Shown here: positions 52,067 to 61,015 of the stretch, one piece after another
How positions within the stretch are numbered: position 1 is the first letter of the stretch
Layout of the letters: every line of letters begins with the position of its first letter
NCBI RefSeq assembly: GCF_900109225.1
Contig: NZ_FNZK01000003.1
Location: 62,001 to 126,000, forward strand
DNA: 64,000 nt
Source: Propionispira arboris
GTDB lineage: Bacteria > Bacillota > Negativicutes > Selenomonadales > Selenomonadaceae
Reading direction: 5' to 3'
Program-made: the position numbers and the translations under genes
The notes under the pieces: model-generated
What the model was told of the DNA's origin: nothing
The model's database searches: none
What the model saw: only the letters and a program-made list of their open reading frames with translations

Positions 52067-53086
52067 ATGGATAGTAAGTATACGATTCAAGATATAGCAG
52101 ATATGGCAAAAGTTTCTAAAAGTACCGTATCACGTTATTTAAATCAGGGGTATATAAGCCAAGAGAAAATGGATAAAATAAAACAAGTCATTAAAGAAAC
52201 GGGTTTTCAATCGAATTTTTTTGCCAAACGTCTGAAAATGAAGCAAAGCAAGCTAATTGGCATAATTTTGCCACGTATGGATTCTGTAACGGTTGGAAAA
52301 TTGCTGGAAGGAGTGAATCGTATCCTGGAACCGGAAGGGTATCAAGGACTCATTCTTGTAAGTGACTTAAAAAAGCAAAAAGAAATTTGTAATATAAGTA
52401 ATCTACAGCAACAGGGTGTTGACGGTATTATTATTGATTCTTTAGGTATTACCCGAGGACATTTGCAGTTATTGAAGTCTTTTGATATTCCAGTCGTTTT
52501 TACGGGACAACAGCATACTGCAGTTCATTACGTCAAAATTGATGATGAAGGAGCTGGCCGTATTATGGGAGCTTATGTGCGGCAAAAAGGACATCATCAT
52601 GTAGTGTTTGCCGGAGTAACAAATATGGATCGTGCGGTTGGCATTGAACGTAAACAGGGGTTTATTGATGCATTTATGGAAAATCATCCAAAAGCAAAAG
52701 TTGATTTTGTTAAAACCGGTTTTAGTTTTGAATCAGCCTATGCAAGTGGTAGTGAAATCCTCGCCTTTAAACCAACGGCGGTGGTTTGTGCTACGGATAA
52801 TATCGGTTTGGGTGTTCTGCGATATTTGCATGAACAAAAAATTAAAGTGCCACAGGAAATATCAGTAGCTGGTTTTGGGGGATATGCAGTAGGGGTGGTA
52901 TCTTATCCAGCACTAACGACGGTGGCTTTTGATTATGAACTTGTAGGTATGAAAACGGCGCAAGGGCTGTTGGATCTTATAGCAGGTAAAAAAATGGAAT
53001 CACAAAGTAATTTACCGTTGTCATTTATAGAGAGAGAAAGCGTTTGCGGGAGGCAAAGAGATGGTGTGGACAAAGACAGAATATAA
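52067..53086 (+). CDS. LacI family sucrose-operon regulator
   Basis: A 339-residue repressor. The helix-turn-helix is YTIQDIADMAKVSKSTVSRY (about residues 4-23) with the hinge NQGYISQEKMDKI. A periplasmic-binding-protein-like sensor domain follows (IGIILPRMDSVTVGKLLEGV, VVCATDNIGLGVLRYL). I chose the ATG at 52067 with AGGAGGATTTTC upstream. It resembles ScrR/SacR; the effector is probably a fructose or sucrose derivative. It overlaps the GH32 gene by 26 bases, so both are made from one transcript. Confidence 0.9.
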   Translation: MDSKYTIQDIADMAKVSKSTVSRYLNQGYISQEKMDKIKQVIKETGFQSNFFAKRLKMKQSKLIGIILPRMDSVTVGKLLEGVNRILEPEGYQGLILVSDLKKQKEICNISNLQQQGVDGIIIDSLGITRGHLQLLKSFDIPVVFTGQQHTAVHYVKIDDEGAGRIMGAYVRQKGHHHVVFAGVTNMDRAVGIERKQGFIDAFMENHPKAKVDFVKTGFSFESAYASGSEILAFKPTAVVCATDNIGLGVLRYLHEQKIKVPQEISVAGFGGYAVGVVSYPALTTVAFDYELVGMKTAQGLLDLIAGKKMESQSNLPLSFIERESVCGRQRDGVDKDRI

Positions 53087-54494
53087 AGAAAAAATCATAG
53101 CTGCTTTGCCAATGAAACACTTTTGGCACAATCGGTTTCATATAGAAATGCCATTTGGCTTGATCAACGACCCAAATGGCTTGAGTTTTTATCAAGGAGA
53201 ATATCATATTTTTTATCAATGGAATCCTTATAGTTGTGAACATAAACATAAAAGCTGGGGTTATATAAAAACAACTGATTTTGTGCATTATACGATTCCC
53301 TGTCTGGCTTTAGTACCTGGTGAATCTTTTGATAAGGACGGCTGTTATACGGGCTGCGGGTTTGTGGAGGAAGACAAATTACAATTTGTGTATACTGGCA
53401 ATGTGAAAAATGATAAAAATGAGCGTGAATCTTATCAATGTCTGGGCAGCCTGCAAGCAGATGGTAGGATAAAAAAAGAGGGTGTCCTTATTGCAAAGCA
53501 GCCCAGTGGATATACAGCACATTTTCGTGATCCTTATATATTTTATCGGGCGGGCGAACAATACATGGTTCTTGGTATTCAAACTGAAGCGCTGAAAGGT
53601 CGTGTGGTTTTATATCATAAAAAAGCAGGGTGTTGGGAATTTTCCGGTGAAATCAAGACAAGCTTAGGTGATTTTGGGTATATGTGGGAATGTCCGAATA
53701 TGCTGCGTTTTGCGGATGCAGATGTACTGGTTTTTTCGCCGCAGGGACTTCAAGCAAAGGAGACTAAGTGGCAGAACCTCTATCAGACTGGCTATATAGT
53801 TGGAAATTTAAATTTGTCGACTCCAGAGTTTAGCCATGGAGACTTCGAGGAGGTTGATATGGGGTTTGATTTTTATGCCCCGCAGGTCTTTAAAGCGAAT
53901 GGTCGTTATTTGATGCTTGGCTGGATTGGAATGCCAGACCGCAGTGAGGACTATCCCACAAGCGATAAAGGCTGGATGTTTGCTTTAACGATGATGCGAG
54001 AGCTTACTATGAAAAATGGGCGGCTTTATCAACAGCCTATCTATGAAATTGAAAAGTTACGAAGTGATAAAACAGAAATTTTTAAGCGGGAGTTTACCAA
54101 CTATCAAGGTGAATTGCCACGTGGCTCAGAGATTTTATTGGATCTAGTACTTGGTGAAGCTAAACAGATTACGATAAAGTTCTATTTTGCGCTGGAAAAA
54201 ATCACTTTTACGTATGACCGGCAAAAAGAACTATTCTGTATTGATCGTAATAAAATGAAGCTTGGGGGAAAAGGCATACGGAAATTCAAATTGGCGGCAA
54301 AAGCTAATTTACGCTTACATTTCTTTATCGATCGTACCGTAATTGAACTATTTTGCCAAGATGGAGAAAAAACAGCCACCTTGATGTATTTTCCGGAAGA
54401 AGACCGCAGTCCTCAGCTAGTAATTCAGGCGGACGATATCGTAACCTCCATGAAGGGGGGATTTTGGCAGATGGGATGTATTGAATATAAATAA
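53061..54494 (+). CDS. scrB: Sucrose-6-phosphate hydrolase (glycoside hydrolase family 32)
   Basis: A 477-residue GH32 enzyme. The nucleophile is in MPFGLINDPNGLSFYQG (about residue 37), the transition-state stabiliser in HFRDPY, and the acid/base Glu in WECPN. A C-terminal beta-sandwich (FFIDRTVIELFCQDGEK) is present. No signal peptide, so it acts in the cytosol on sucrose-6-phosphate made by the PTS transporter. The ATG overlaps the end of the regulator gene and follows GGGAGGC. A terminator comes right after. Confidence 0.93.
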   Translation: MVWTKTEYKEKIIAALPMKHFWHNRFHIEMPFGLINDPNGLSFYQGEYHIFYQWNPYSCEHKHKSWGYIKTTDFVHYTIPCLALVPGESFDKDGCYTGCGFVEEDKLQFVYTGNVKNDKNERESYQCLGSLQADGRIKKEGVLIAKQPSGYTAHFRDPYIFYRAGEQYMVLGIQTEALKGRVVLYHKKAGCWEFSGEIKTSLGDFGYMWECPNMLRFADADVLVFSPQGLQAKETKWQNLYQTGYIVGNLNLSTPEFSHGDFEEVDMGFDFYAPQVFKANGRYLMLGWIGMPDRSEDYPTSDKGWMFALTMMRELTMKNGRLYQQPIYEIEKLRSDKTEIFKREFTNYQGELPRGSEILLDLVLGEAKQITIKFYFALEKITFTYDRQKELFCIDRNKMKLGGKGIRKFKLAAKANLRLHFFIDRTVIELFCQDGEKTATLMYFPEEDRSPQLVIQADDIVTSMKGGFWQMGCIEYK

Positions 54495-54497
54495 AAA

Positions 54498-54530
54498 ATC
54501 GCACAGAGAAAGAATCTGTGCGATGAAAAA
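54498..54530 (+). terminator. Intrinsic terminator of the sucrose locus
   Basis: ATCGCACAGA and TCTGTGCGAT form a 10-bp perfect stem with a seven-base loop, but the downstream run is GAAAAAAGG. A T tract is present only on the minus strand, so function on the plus strand is less certain. Confidence 0.5.
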
Positions 54531-54752
54531 AGGAATTAAACTTACAACTTCAATACTTTGAAAATCGAGATTAATATATGGAGAAGTATCAATCTCAAGA
54601 TTTATAATAGAGCATATTTGTGATGATTTTATGAAGAAAATATGAATATTTTATGAATTTTAGATTAACTGCACGATATAAAACTTCCTCTTGATATTCA
54701 ATCATGTATTATAGAAAAAGTAGGGTCAGTTTATTAAATAACAGATTAAATT

Positions 54753-54779
54753 GGTGATCATAAATGGTCGCCTTTTTTA
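54753..54779 (+). terminator. Terminator hairpin upstream of the MBL-fold gene
   Basis: GGTGATCA and TGGTCGCC pair over 8 bp (two G-T pairs) around the loop TAAA, followed by TTTTTTATTTTG. It ends a transcript inside the 339-base gene-free stretch between scrB and the MBL gene, as an attenuator or as the 3' end of a short RNA. I see no other feature in that stretch. Confidence 0.6.
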
Positions 54780-54833
54780 TTTTGTTTTGGAGTGATATAC
54801 TGGAATAAAATCCATATGTAAAGCGAGGTTATT

Positions 54834-55655
54834 ATGAAAATTACAATGTTAGTGGATAATAACACGATTATAGATTCATATTATGTAGGAGAACCTGCGG
54901 TATCTTATTTTATTGAAGAATCCGGGCATAAATATTTATTTGATGCAGGTTACTCTGATGTCTTTCTACAAAATGCAGAGGCCATGAATATTTCGCTTGA
55001 TGATCTTTCAGGCGTCATTTTATCACATGGACATAATGATCATACGCGTGGTTTAACCTATTTAATAAAACAGAAGTTTCGAAACATATTACCGAAGCCA
55101 AGTTTAATTGCCCATCCAGAAGTATTTTTAACAAGGACTGAAAATGGTGAAGAGATTGGCTGCCCAATTAAAAAAAGTGTATTAGAAAAATTTTTTTCGT
55201 TTAATTTAAGCCGCAAGCCACTTTGGCTTACGAATCGCCTGGTTTTCTTAGGCGAAATTGAACGGTTAAATGATTTTGAAGCAAAAAATCCAGTGGGGAT
55301 GTTTCAAGAAGATCTTAAAAATATCCCTGATTATGTTATGGATGATAGTGCTCTAGTGTATCGAGCTAAAAATGGTTTGGTTATCATAGCGGGCTGTTCG
55401 CATTCTGGAATATGCAATATCATTGAACAGGCGAAAAAAGTTTGTCAGGAAGAACGCGTGATTAATGTTATCGGAGGTTTTCATCTTTTACATACATCAC
55501 CTGAGCGCATGAAAAGAACATGTGATTATTTTAGAGCGTTACAACCTGTTGAAGTTTATGCAGCACATTGTACGGACCTTAATGCTAAAATAGCACTTTC
55601 AGCTGTGACATCAGTAAAAGAGGCAGGCGTAGGCGTAGAGTTATACTATGAATAA
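54834..55655 (+). CDS. MBL-fold metallo-hydrolase (COG1237 type)
   Basis: A 273-residue metallo-beta-lactamase-fold protein. ILSHGHNDHTRGL is the HxHxDH zinc motif (about residues 63-75). GCSHSGICNIIEQAKKV and a late YAAHCTD give further ligands, as in the family annotated near dihydropterin-aminobenzene phosphate synthase. The real substrate is unknown. GCGAGG lies upstream of the ATG. The gene stands alone and may be controlled by the terminator hairpin upstream. Confidence 0.8.
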   Translation: MKITMLVDNNTIIDSYYVGEPAVSYFIEESGHKYLFDAGYSDVFLQNAEAMNISLDDLSGVILSHGHNDHTRGLTYLIKQKFRNILPKPSLIAHPEVFLTRTENGEEIGCPIKKSVLEKFFSFNLSRKPLWLTNRLVFLGEIERLNDFEAKNPVGMFQEDLKNIPDYVMDDSALVYRAKNGLVIIAGCSHSGICNIIEQAKKVCQEERVINVIGGFHLLHTSPERMKRTCDYFRALQPVEVYAAHCTDLNAKIALSAVTSVKEAGVGVELYYE

Positions 55656-55737
55656 AATATGAAGTTAGCATATAAAATGGTCTTTTTTTATTTGTTTTTA
55701 GCGGTAGTGCCTATATTGTAGACTTGATTTTTTGCAT

Positions 55738-55818
55738 AAAAAGAGCCTACCCCATTAGCCGCAGAACTGAGGGCAGGCTTTTGCACTTTCGACTTGCTTG
55801 GTACAAATGAGAAATGCA
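55738..55818 (-). ncRNA. Candidate small RNA (antisense-antitoxin-like)
   Basis: On the minus strand TATAAT (55829-55824) is followed at about +1 by GACTTGC, which pairs with GCAAGTC 25 bases on. Then comes a terminator with AGCCTGCCC and GGGGTAGGCT plus five T. The same hairpin with TTTT also works on the plus strand. The layout recalls antitoxin RNAs of type I toxin loci, but I see no convincing toxin; only a 14-codon hydrophobic frame (MVFFYLFLAVVPIL) from 55669 without ribosome-binding site. Assignment by layout only. Confidence 0.4.
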
Positions 55819-55884
55819 AGTCCATTATAACATACAAATAATATAAAATAATAGTTGCTAATTATTAATTTTTTCATTTAAAGC

Positions 55885-56004
55885 ATGAATTTACTAGTAC
55901 CACAAGAAGAAAAAAGAGTAACAAAGTTACATTTATTTCGTTTATGGGCATCACCCCGATTTTGGGGTAATATTGATCGCCTACCGTATAATGTAGTACC
56001 TTGA
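55885..56004 (+). CDS. Possible 39-residue small protein
   Basis: ATG at 55885 to TGA at 56002-56004, beginning MNLLVPQEEKRVTKLHLFRL and ending YNVVP. No ribosome-binding site is visible and I do not recognise it. It overlaps a small ACCCC/GGGGT hairpin and lies just before the FMN riboswitch fragment, so it may be a chance frame or remnant. Confidence 0.15.
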   Translation: MNLLVPQEEKRVTKLHLFRLWASPRFWGNIDRLPYNVVP

Positions 56005-56045
56005 AACATAACAACATAATATGGATGCAGATACAAAAAGGTATT

Positions 56046-56089
56046 CAGCGGTATAGCCTGCAAGCCGAAAGGTAAGATCCGGTTGGAAG
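56046..56089 (+). repeat. Decayed FMN riboswitch fragment
   Basis: The stretch CAGCGGTATAGCC, then GCAAGCCGAAAGG and AAGATCCGGTTGGA repeats the middle of the intact riboswitch at 56285-56327 with only a few changes. The conserved 5' part (AGGCGGGGTG) and the 3' part (GAGCCGACAGT ... CTGGATG) are missing. A CCACC/GGTGG hairpin follows. It cannot fold as a complete FMN aptamer. Confidence 0.75.
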
Positions 56090-56201
56090 AATATAACCAC
56101 CAAATCGGGTGGCATTAAAATATTGAATCAATAAATAATACATTTTCTAGTCTGCTTTCATGTAAAAGATAACGGTTATATAACGAATTTTTCCTTGGAA
56201 T

Positions 56202-56230
56202 TTGACAATGAATTGGTAAAGTGTTAATAT
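56202..56230 (+). promoter_or_regulatory. Promoter of the riboflavin operon
   Basis: Perfect TTGACA at 56202-56207, a 17-base spacer and TAATAT at 56225-56230. The start would fall near 56237, about 20 bases before the riboswitch. Confidence 0.85.
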
Positions 56231-56255
56231 GAATTCGTAAAGTTAATATAAAACA

Positions 56256-56362
56256 GTCTTTGAGGCGGGGTGTGATTCCCTACCGGCGGTATAGCCCGCA
56301 AGCCGAAAGGCAAGATCCGGTTGGATTCCGGAGCCGACAGTACAGTCTGGATGAGAAAAGAC
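56256..56362 (+). promoter_or_regulatory. FMN riboswitch (RFN element)
   Basis: Closing stem GTCTTT/AAAGAC, then AGGCGGGGTGTGATTCCCTA, CCGGCGGTATAGCCCGC, AAGCCGAAAGGC, AAGATCCGGT and GAGCCGACAGTACAGTCTGG ATGAGA, all conserved RFN segments in order. FMN binding would favour the downstream terminator at 56412, shutting off ribDEBAH. Confidence 0.95.
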
Positions 56363-56411
56363 AAAAATTTAGAATGCATTTTTGTGTAGTTTTTTTGTAT
56401 ATGCGTTTTGG

Positions 56412-56450
56412 AGGCTGTTAAAAAGAGAAATCTTTTTGGCAGCCTTTTTT
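56412..56450 (+). terminator. Riboswitch-controlled terminator before ribD
   Basis: AGGCTGTTAAAAAG and CTTTTTGGCAGCCT pair over 14 bp (two G-T pairs) with a six-base loop, then TTTTTT. It is placed between the FMN aptamer and the ribD ATG, the usual expression platform. Confidence 0.88.
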
Positions 56451-56472
56451 AGTGGAAAAGTGGGGCGATGAA

Positions 56473-57561
56473 ATGCAGCATGAAGATTATATGAGACAGG
56501 CACTGATGTTAGCTCGTTATGCTGAAGGACGGACGAGTCCAAATCCTTTAGTTGGTGCCGTAATTGTAAAAGAAGGACGCATCGTAGGCCAGGGCTGGCA
56601 TAAAAAATCAGGTACACCGCATGCAGAGATCCATGCATTGGCACAGGCTGGTGCAGCAGCCAAAGGTGCAACGATTTATGTAACACTGGAGCCGTGTTCC
56701 CATTACGGGCGCACACCACCATGCAGCAAAGCATTGATTGAAGCTGGTATTGGGCGGGTGGTAATTGCCATGAAAGATCCAAATCCTCTGGTGGCGGGAC
56801 GCGGCATACAGATGCTTCGTGATGCTGGGATAGAAGTGATAGATGGAATTTTAAAACAAGAAGCCATTGAGCTGAATGAGGTCTTTTTGAAATGGATTAT
56901 GACAAAACAGCCATTTATTATCCTGAAAACAGCAATGACTTTAGATGGTAAAATTGCAACCTGCACGGGGAATTCTCAGTGGATTACAAATGAAAAATCG
57001 CGTGAGCGTGTACATAAAATGCGGGATTTATATGATGGTATTCTTGTTGGCATTGGAACTGTTTTAGCGGATAACCCAAGTCTAACGACAAGGCTGGCAG
57101 GTATAAAAGGGGAAAATCCAATTCGGATTATCGTTGATAGTAAAGCGCGCACCCCGCTTACAGCTCAGGTGGTGACGGATCATGCGGCGCAGACAATCAT
57201 TGCCGTGACAAAAGAAGCACCGCAAATTCGGGTTGAAGCACTTAGGCAGTCAGGTGTAGAAGTTTTAGTTGTTAATGATGGCAGGCAGGTTGATTTGAAG
57301 ATTTTATTTTGCCAATTGGGTGAGCGTGCTATCAGTAGTATTTTTATTGAAGGTGGCGCAACAATCAATTATTCATTAATATCTGAACATTTGGTTGATA
57401 AAATCCATGTCTTTATTGCTCCCAAACTGGTTGGTGGTAAAGATGCAGTAACAGCTTTTGAGGGAAGTGGCATTGAGAATTTACAAGATGCATTTTTGCT
57501 TGAAAAGATGCAGACGGAATTGATCGATGGTGACATTTTAATTAGCGGTTATGCTAAATAG
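56473..57561 (+). CDS. ribD: Bifunctional riboflavin deaminase/reductase
   Basis: A 362-residue enzyme for two early riboflavin steps. The deaminase domain has zinc motifs HAEIHAL and PCSHYGRTPPC; the reductase domain (about 150-360) has LKTAMTLDGKIAT, GILVGIGTVLADNPSLTTR and FIEGGATINYSL. I chose the ATG at 56473 (GGGG 6 bases upstream); an earlier in-frame GTG at 56452 abuts the terminator T run. Confidence 0.95.
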   Translation: MQHEDYMRQALMLARYAEGRTSPNPLVGAVIVKEGRIVGQGWHKKSGTPHAEIHALAQAGAAAKGATIYVTLEPCSHYGRTPPCSKALIEAGIGRVVIAMKDPNPLVAGRGIQMLRDAGIEVIDGILKQEAIELNEVFLKWIMTKQPFIILKTAMTLDGKIATCTGNSQWITNEKSRERVHKMRDLYDGILVGIGTVLADNPSLTTRLAGIKGENPIRIIVDSKARTPLTAQVVTDHAAQTIIAVTKEAPQIRVEALRQSGVEVLVVNDGRQVDLKILFCQLGERAISSIFIEGGATINYSLISEHLVDKIHVFIAPKLVGGKDAVTAFEGSGIENLQDAFLLEKMQTELIDGDILISGYAK

Positions 57562-57576
57562 AAAGTGAGGAATTCT

Positions 57577-58230
57577 ATGTTTACCGGAATAGCAGAAGAA
57601 CTTGGAAAAATAAAGACAATGGATTTCGCTGCGAAGTCTGTTAAAATTACGATCGAGGCAAAAAAAGTACTAGTCGGGTTAAAGATTGGCGACAGTATTT
57701 CTGTCAATGGAACTTGCTTGACGGTTGTGAGCTTTACAGAGCATAACTTTACGGCAGATGTAATGCCGGAGACAGTAAAATCAACCGTGCTTTCTCAATT
57801 GAAAAATGGCAGTGTAGTGAATCTGGAGCCAGCACTTATGCTGACGAGTCGTTTAGGCGGGCATATGGTGAGTGGCCATGTTGATGGATTGGGAACTATT
57901 AACGGCATTGAAAAAGATGATAATGCCATTGTGTTTACGATTGATGTTAAGGCAGATATTGCTAAATATATTGTTAAAAAAGGGTCAGTGGCGATCGATG
58001 GTATAAGCCTCACGGTTGTTGATTGCACGGCGCATTCTTTTAAGGTATCGTTAATACCTCATACTGCTGAAGTTACAGCATTTGGTGTAAAAAAAATCGG
58101 TGACATTGTAAATATTGAAACCGATATGGTTGGAAAATATATTGAACGATTTTTAACATATCAGGAAGATACAAAATCGTTGTCAGAAACAAAAATAACA
58201 GCGGATTTTTTGCAAAAATACGGGTTTTAA
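57577..58230 (+). CDS. ribE: Riboflavin synthase alpha subunit
   Basis: A 217-residue protein with two homologous barrels: [26 protein letters not shown], then [14 protein letters not shown] and [11 protein letters not shown]. It dismutates dimethylribityllumazine to riboflavin. The ATG at 57577 follows AAGTGAGG. Confidence 0.96.
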   Translation: MFTGIAEELGKIKTMDFAAKSVKITIEAKKVLVGLKIGDSISVNGTCLTVVSFTEHNFTADVMPETVKSTVLSQLKNGSVVNLEPALMLTSRLGGHMVSGHVDGLGTINGIEKDDNAIVFTIDVKADIAKYIVKKGSVAIDGISLTVVDCTAHSFKVSLIPHTAEVTAFGVKKIGDIVNIETDMVGKYIERFLTYQEDTKSLSETKITADFLQKYGF

Positions 58231-58246
58231 AGAGGAGAGTTCAGTT

Positions 58247-59446
58247 ATGGGATTTAGTAAAATAGAAGATGCAATTGAAGATATTAGACAGGGGAAAATG
58301 ATTGTTGTAGTAGATGATGAAGATCGAGAAAATGAAGGGGATGTCATTATTGCTGCGGATAAAGTAACACCGGAAGCAATTAACTTTATGGCAACGTATG
58401 CGCGCGGCTTGATTTGTATGCCGATCAATGGTGAACGTTTAGATGCTCTGGATGTTGGTCCGATGGTTGCCAATAATACCGATAATCATGAAACAGCTTT
58501 TACTGTTTCTGTCGATGCCTATGATACCGAAACGGGAATTTCTGCTTATGAAAGGGCACAGACTGTCAAAGCTGTTTTGGACCCAGCGACAAAATCGACA
58601 GGGCTGCGTCGTCCAGGACATGTATTTCCGTTGCGTTCTGTTGACGGTGGTGTGTTAAGACGAACCGGTCATACAGAAGCGGCTGTCGACATGGCAACAC
58701 TGGCAGGATTTTCTCCTGCCGGGGTAATCTGCGAAATTATGAATGATGATGGACATATGGCGCGTGTACCGGATTTGATGAAATTTGTTGAGAAACATGA
58801 TTTGAAATTAATTACGATTACAGATTTAATTAAATATCGCAAAAGTACGGAAAATTTCATTCATAAAGTAGCAGAAACAAAATTTCCGAGTAAATATGGT
58901 CAGTTTAAATTGATTGCGTACGAAAATGATTTAGATAATAAATGCCATATTGCGATTGTTAAGGGCGATATTAAGGGGAAAGAAAATGTTTTAGTCCGTG
59001 TTCATTCGGAATGTTTGACGGGAGATGCACTCGGCTCCATGCGCTGCGATTGTGGTGATCAATTGGCAACGGCTTTAAAGCGTATTGAAGCAGAAGGCAC
59101 GGGAGTTGTGCTTTATATGCGTCAAGAAGGCCGCGGAATCGGTTTGGCCAATAAAATTCGTGCCTATGCACTCCAAGATCAGGGCAAAGATACAGTAGAA
59201 GCGAATTTGCTTTTAGGTTTTGCACCAGACTTGCGGGATTATGGGATCGGAGCACAAATTTTAGTGGATCTTGGACTCACCAGTATTCGGTTATTGACAA
59301 ATAATCCAGCAAAAAGAGCTGGACTGGAAGGATATGGACTGGAAATTGTCGAAAGAGTACCATTAGAAATAAAATCCAATAAATTCAATAAGAAATATTT
59401 GAATATCAAAAAAGTGAAAATGGGGCATATTTTAAAAGATGAGTAG
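58247..59446 (+). CDS. ribBA: Bifunctional DHBP synthase / GTP cyclohydrolase II
   Basis: A 399-residue fusion. The N-terminal DHBP synthase domain (about 1-200) has [19 protein letters not shown] and [20 protein letters not shown]. The C-terminal GTP cyclohydrolase II domain has [20 protein letters not shown] (zinc cysteines) and [17 protein letters not shown]. It makes both precursors of lumazine. AGAGGAGAG precedes the ATG. Confidence 0.97.
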   Translation: MGFSKIEDAIEDIRQGKMIVVVDDEDRENEGDVIIAADKVTPEAINFMATYARGLICMPINGERLDALDVGPMVANNTDNHETAFTVSVDAYDTETGISAYERAQTVKAVLDPATKSTGLRRPGHVFPLRSVDGGVLRRTGHTEAAVDMATLAGFSPAGVICEIMNDDGHMARVPDLMKFVEKHDLKLITITDLIKYRKSTENFIHKVAETKFPSKYGQFKLIAYENDLDNKCHIAIVKGDIKGKENVLVRVHSECLTGDALGSMRCDCGDQLATALKRIEAEGTGVVLYMRQEGRGIGLANKIRAYALQDQGKDTVEANLLLGFAPDLRDYGIGAQILVDLGLTSIRLLTNNPAKRAGLEGYGLEIVERVPLEIKSNKFNKKYLNIKKVKMGHILKDE

Positions 59447-59458
59447 GAGGATTTTAGT

Positions 59459-59923
59459 ATGGCAAATGTAATTGAAGGAAAACTGCTTGCAGAGGGATTG
59501 AAATTTGGGATTGTGGTGTCTAGATTCAATGAATTTATTACGAGTAAATTATTATCAGGTGCTCTTGATGCGTTAAAACGTCATGGTGCTAAAGATATAG
59601 ATGTGGATGTTGCTTGGGTTCCCGGAGCCTTTGAAATTCCGCTTGCCGCAAAAAAAATGGCGGAAAGCACAAAATATCATGCTGTGATTTGCCTTGGTGC
59701 AGTCATTCGTGGGTCGACGTCTCATTATGACTATGTTTGCAGCGAAGTTTCGAAAGGTGTTGCAACCGTTGGTTTATCAACGGGTGTTCCGACGATTTTC
59801 GGTGTGGTAACAACAGAAAATATTGAACAGGCAATTGAACGTGCCGGTACAAAAGCTGGTAATAAAGGTACAGATGCTGCTGTTTCAGCAATTGAAATGG
59901 CAAACTTGTTCAGAAATCTTTAA
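59459..59923 (+). CDS. ribH: 6,7-dimethyl-8-ribityllumazine synthase
   Basis: A 154-residue protein forming icosahedral or pentameric lumazine synthase: [55 protein letters not shown] and [30 protein letters not shown] lies upstream. It ends the ribDEBAH operon. The 70 bases before the terminator contain a 13-codon frame without support. Confidence 0.97.
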   Translation: MANVIEGKLLAEGLKFGIVVSRFNEFITSKLLSGALDALKRHGAKDIDVDVAWVPGAFEIPLAAKKMAESTKYHAVICLGAVIRGSTSHYDYVCSEVSKGVATVGLSTGVPTIFGVVTTENIEQAIERAGTKAGNKGTDAAVSAIEMANLFRNL

Positions 59924-59993
59924 TTTTTCAAGATATAGGGGCGACAAAATGACGGTAAATCAAACGATTATCGCATTGAAACTGAAATAAGAA

Positions 59994-60035
59994 AAAAGTA
60001 AGTTGATATGTCATTTGCATATCAACTTACTTTTA
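59994..60035 (+). terminator. Intrinsic terminator of the riboflavin operon
   Basis: AAAAGTAAGTTGATATG and CATATCAACTTACTTTT form a 17-bp perfect stem with a seven-base loop and a T tail, ending 15 bases before the hslO ATG. Confidence 0.85.
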
Positions 60036-60049
60036 TTTAGGAGGATTTT

Positions 60050-60919
60050 ATGAAAGATCATTTAATAAAAGCAACAGCCAATGGTATTAGAGCTTATGCA
60101 GCAGTCACTACAGAGCTTGTCGCAGAAGCTGCAACTCGTCATGACTGTTATCCGATTGCTGCCGCAGCCTTAGGACGGACAATGACGGGGGGGCTTTTAC
60201 TCGCGGCAAATTTGAAAAACAAGGAATGCCTGACTGTTAAATTTGCGGGGGATGGTCCACTGGGCAGTGTTGTTGCTGATGCAAGTTCAGAAGGATTTGT
60301 GCGTGGTTATGTGGATCAACCGCATGTGGATTTACCGCTCAATAATGGTAAGCTGGCCGTCGGGGAAGCAGTAGGACATGGTATTGTATCCGTTACGCGT
60401 TTTACCGGTCTTAAAGAAGCCGTGACGGGAAGTTCTGAGATTTTGACTGGTGAAATTGCAGAAGACTTTACCCAATATCTTTATACGTCAGAACAAACCC
60501 CTAGTAGTATTGGTTTAGGCGTTTTAGTGAGTCCTGATCTAAAAGTTATTGCTGCCGGTGGATTTTTCATTCAAGCTCTGCCAGATGTCGAAGAAGCGAT
60601 GCTTGATAAGCTGGAAGAAAACTTAAAGACGCTGCGACCTGTTTCAACCATGGTACATGATGGCTTTGATGCAAAACAAATTATTGGAGCTATTTTTGCG
60701 GGAATGGATATTACGTATTTTGAGACGACAGATTTAACTTTTAAATGCCAATGTTCAAAACGCCGAATTGAAGAAGTTTTAATGAGTCTTGGCAAAAACG
60801 ATCTTGCTTCCTTGGTTGATGATGGCAAAGCGGAAGTTTGCTGCCATTTCTGCGGGGAAAAATATCAATTTAACAAAGAAGAACTTACCGCTCTGTTTAA
60901 TGTCAGCCAAATGGGGTGA
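60050..60919 (+). CDS. hslO: Redox-regulated chaperone Hsp33
   Basis: A 289-residue chaperone. The N-terminal domain shows GRTMTGGLLLAANLK and KFAGDGPLGSVVADA. The C-terminal zinc/redox switch CQC (KCQCSKRRIEEVLMSLG) and CHFCGEKY (CxC ... CxxC) is intact. Oxidation releases zinc and activates holding of unfolded proteins. AGGAGGATTTT precedes the ATG. Confidence 0.96.
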   Translation: MKDHLIKATANGIRAYAAVTTELVAEAATRHDCYPIAAAALGRTMTGGLLLAANLKNKECLTVKFAGDGPLGSVVADASSEGFVRGYVDQPHVDLPLNNGKLAVGEAVGHGIVSVTRFTGLKEAVTGSSEILTGEIAEDFTQYLYTSEQTPSSIGLGVLVSPDLKVIAAGGFFIQALPDVEEAMLDKLEENLKTLRPVSTMVHDGFDAKQIIGAIFAGMDITYFETTDLTFKCQCSKRRIEEVLMSLGKNDLASLVDDGKAEVCCHFCGEKYQFNKEELTALFNVSQMG

Positions 60920-60944
60920 CATTAGCTGCTCTCGATAAAAACAT

Positions 60945-60984
60945 AAAAATAAGCGACCTAATCAAAATTAGGTCGCTTATTTTT
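60945..60984. terminator. Bidirectional terminator between hslO and rpmB
   Basis: AAAAATAAGCGACCTAAT and its complement form an 18-bp perfect stem with a CAAA loop and T-rich sequence on both strands. It serves the convergent hslO and rpmB genes. Confidence 0.88.
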
Positions 60985-61015
60985 ATGATATATCATTTGA
61001 TATTAATAGCACGGA

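Noticed and set aside
55669-55713. 14-codon hydrophobic peptide as a type I toxin
   Set aside because: No ribosome-binding site and too short for known toxins of this kind; kept only as a remark in the small RNA entry.
56452-56472. GTG start for ribD at 56452
   Set aside because: It follows the terminator T run directly, leaving no room for a ribosome-binding site; the ATG at 56473 is better placed and matches the family start.
59949-59990. 13-codon frame after ribH (starts MTVNQ)
   Set aside because: Too short, sits between ribH and its terminator, and nothing recognisable is encoded.
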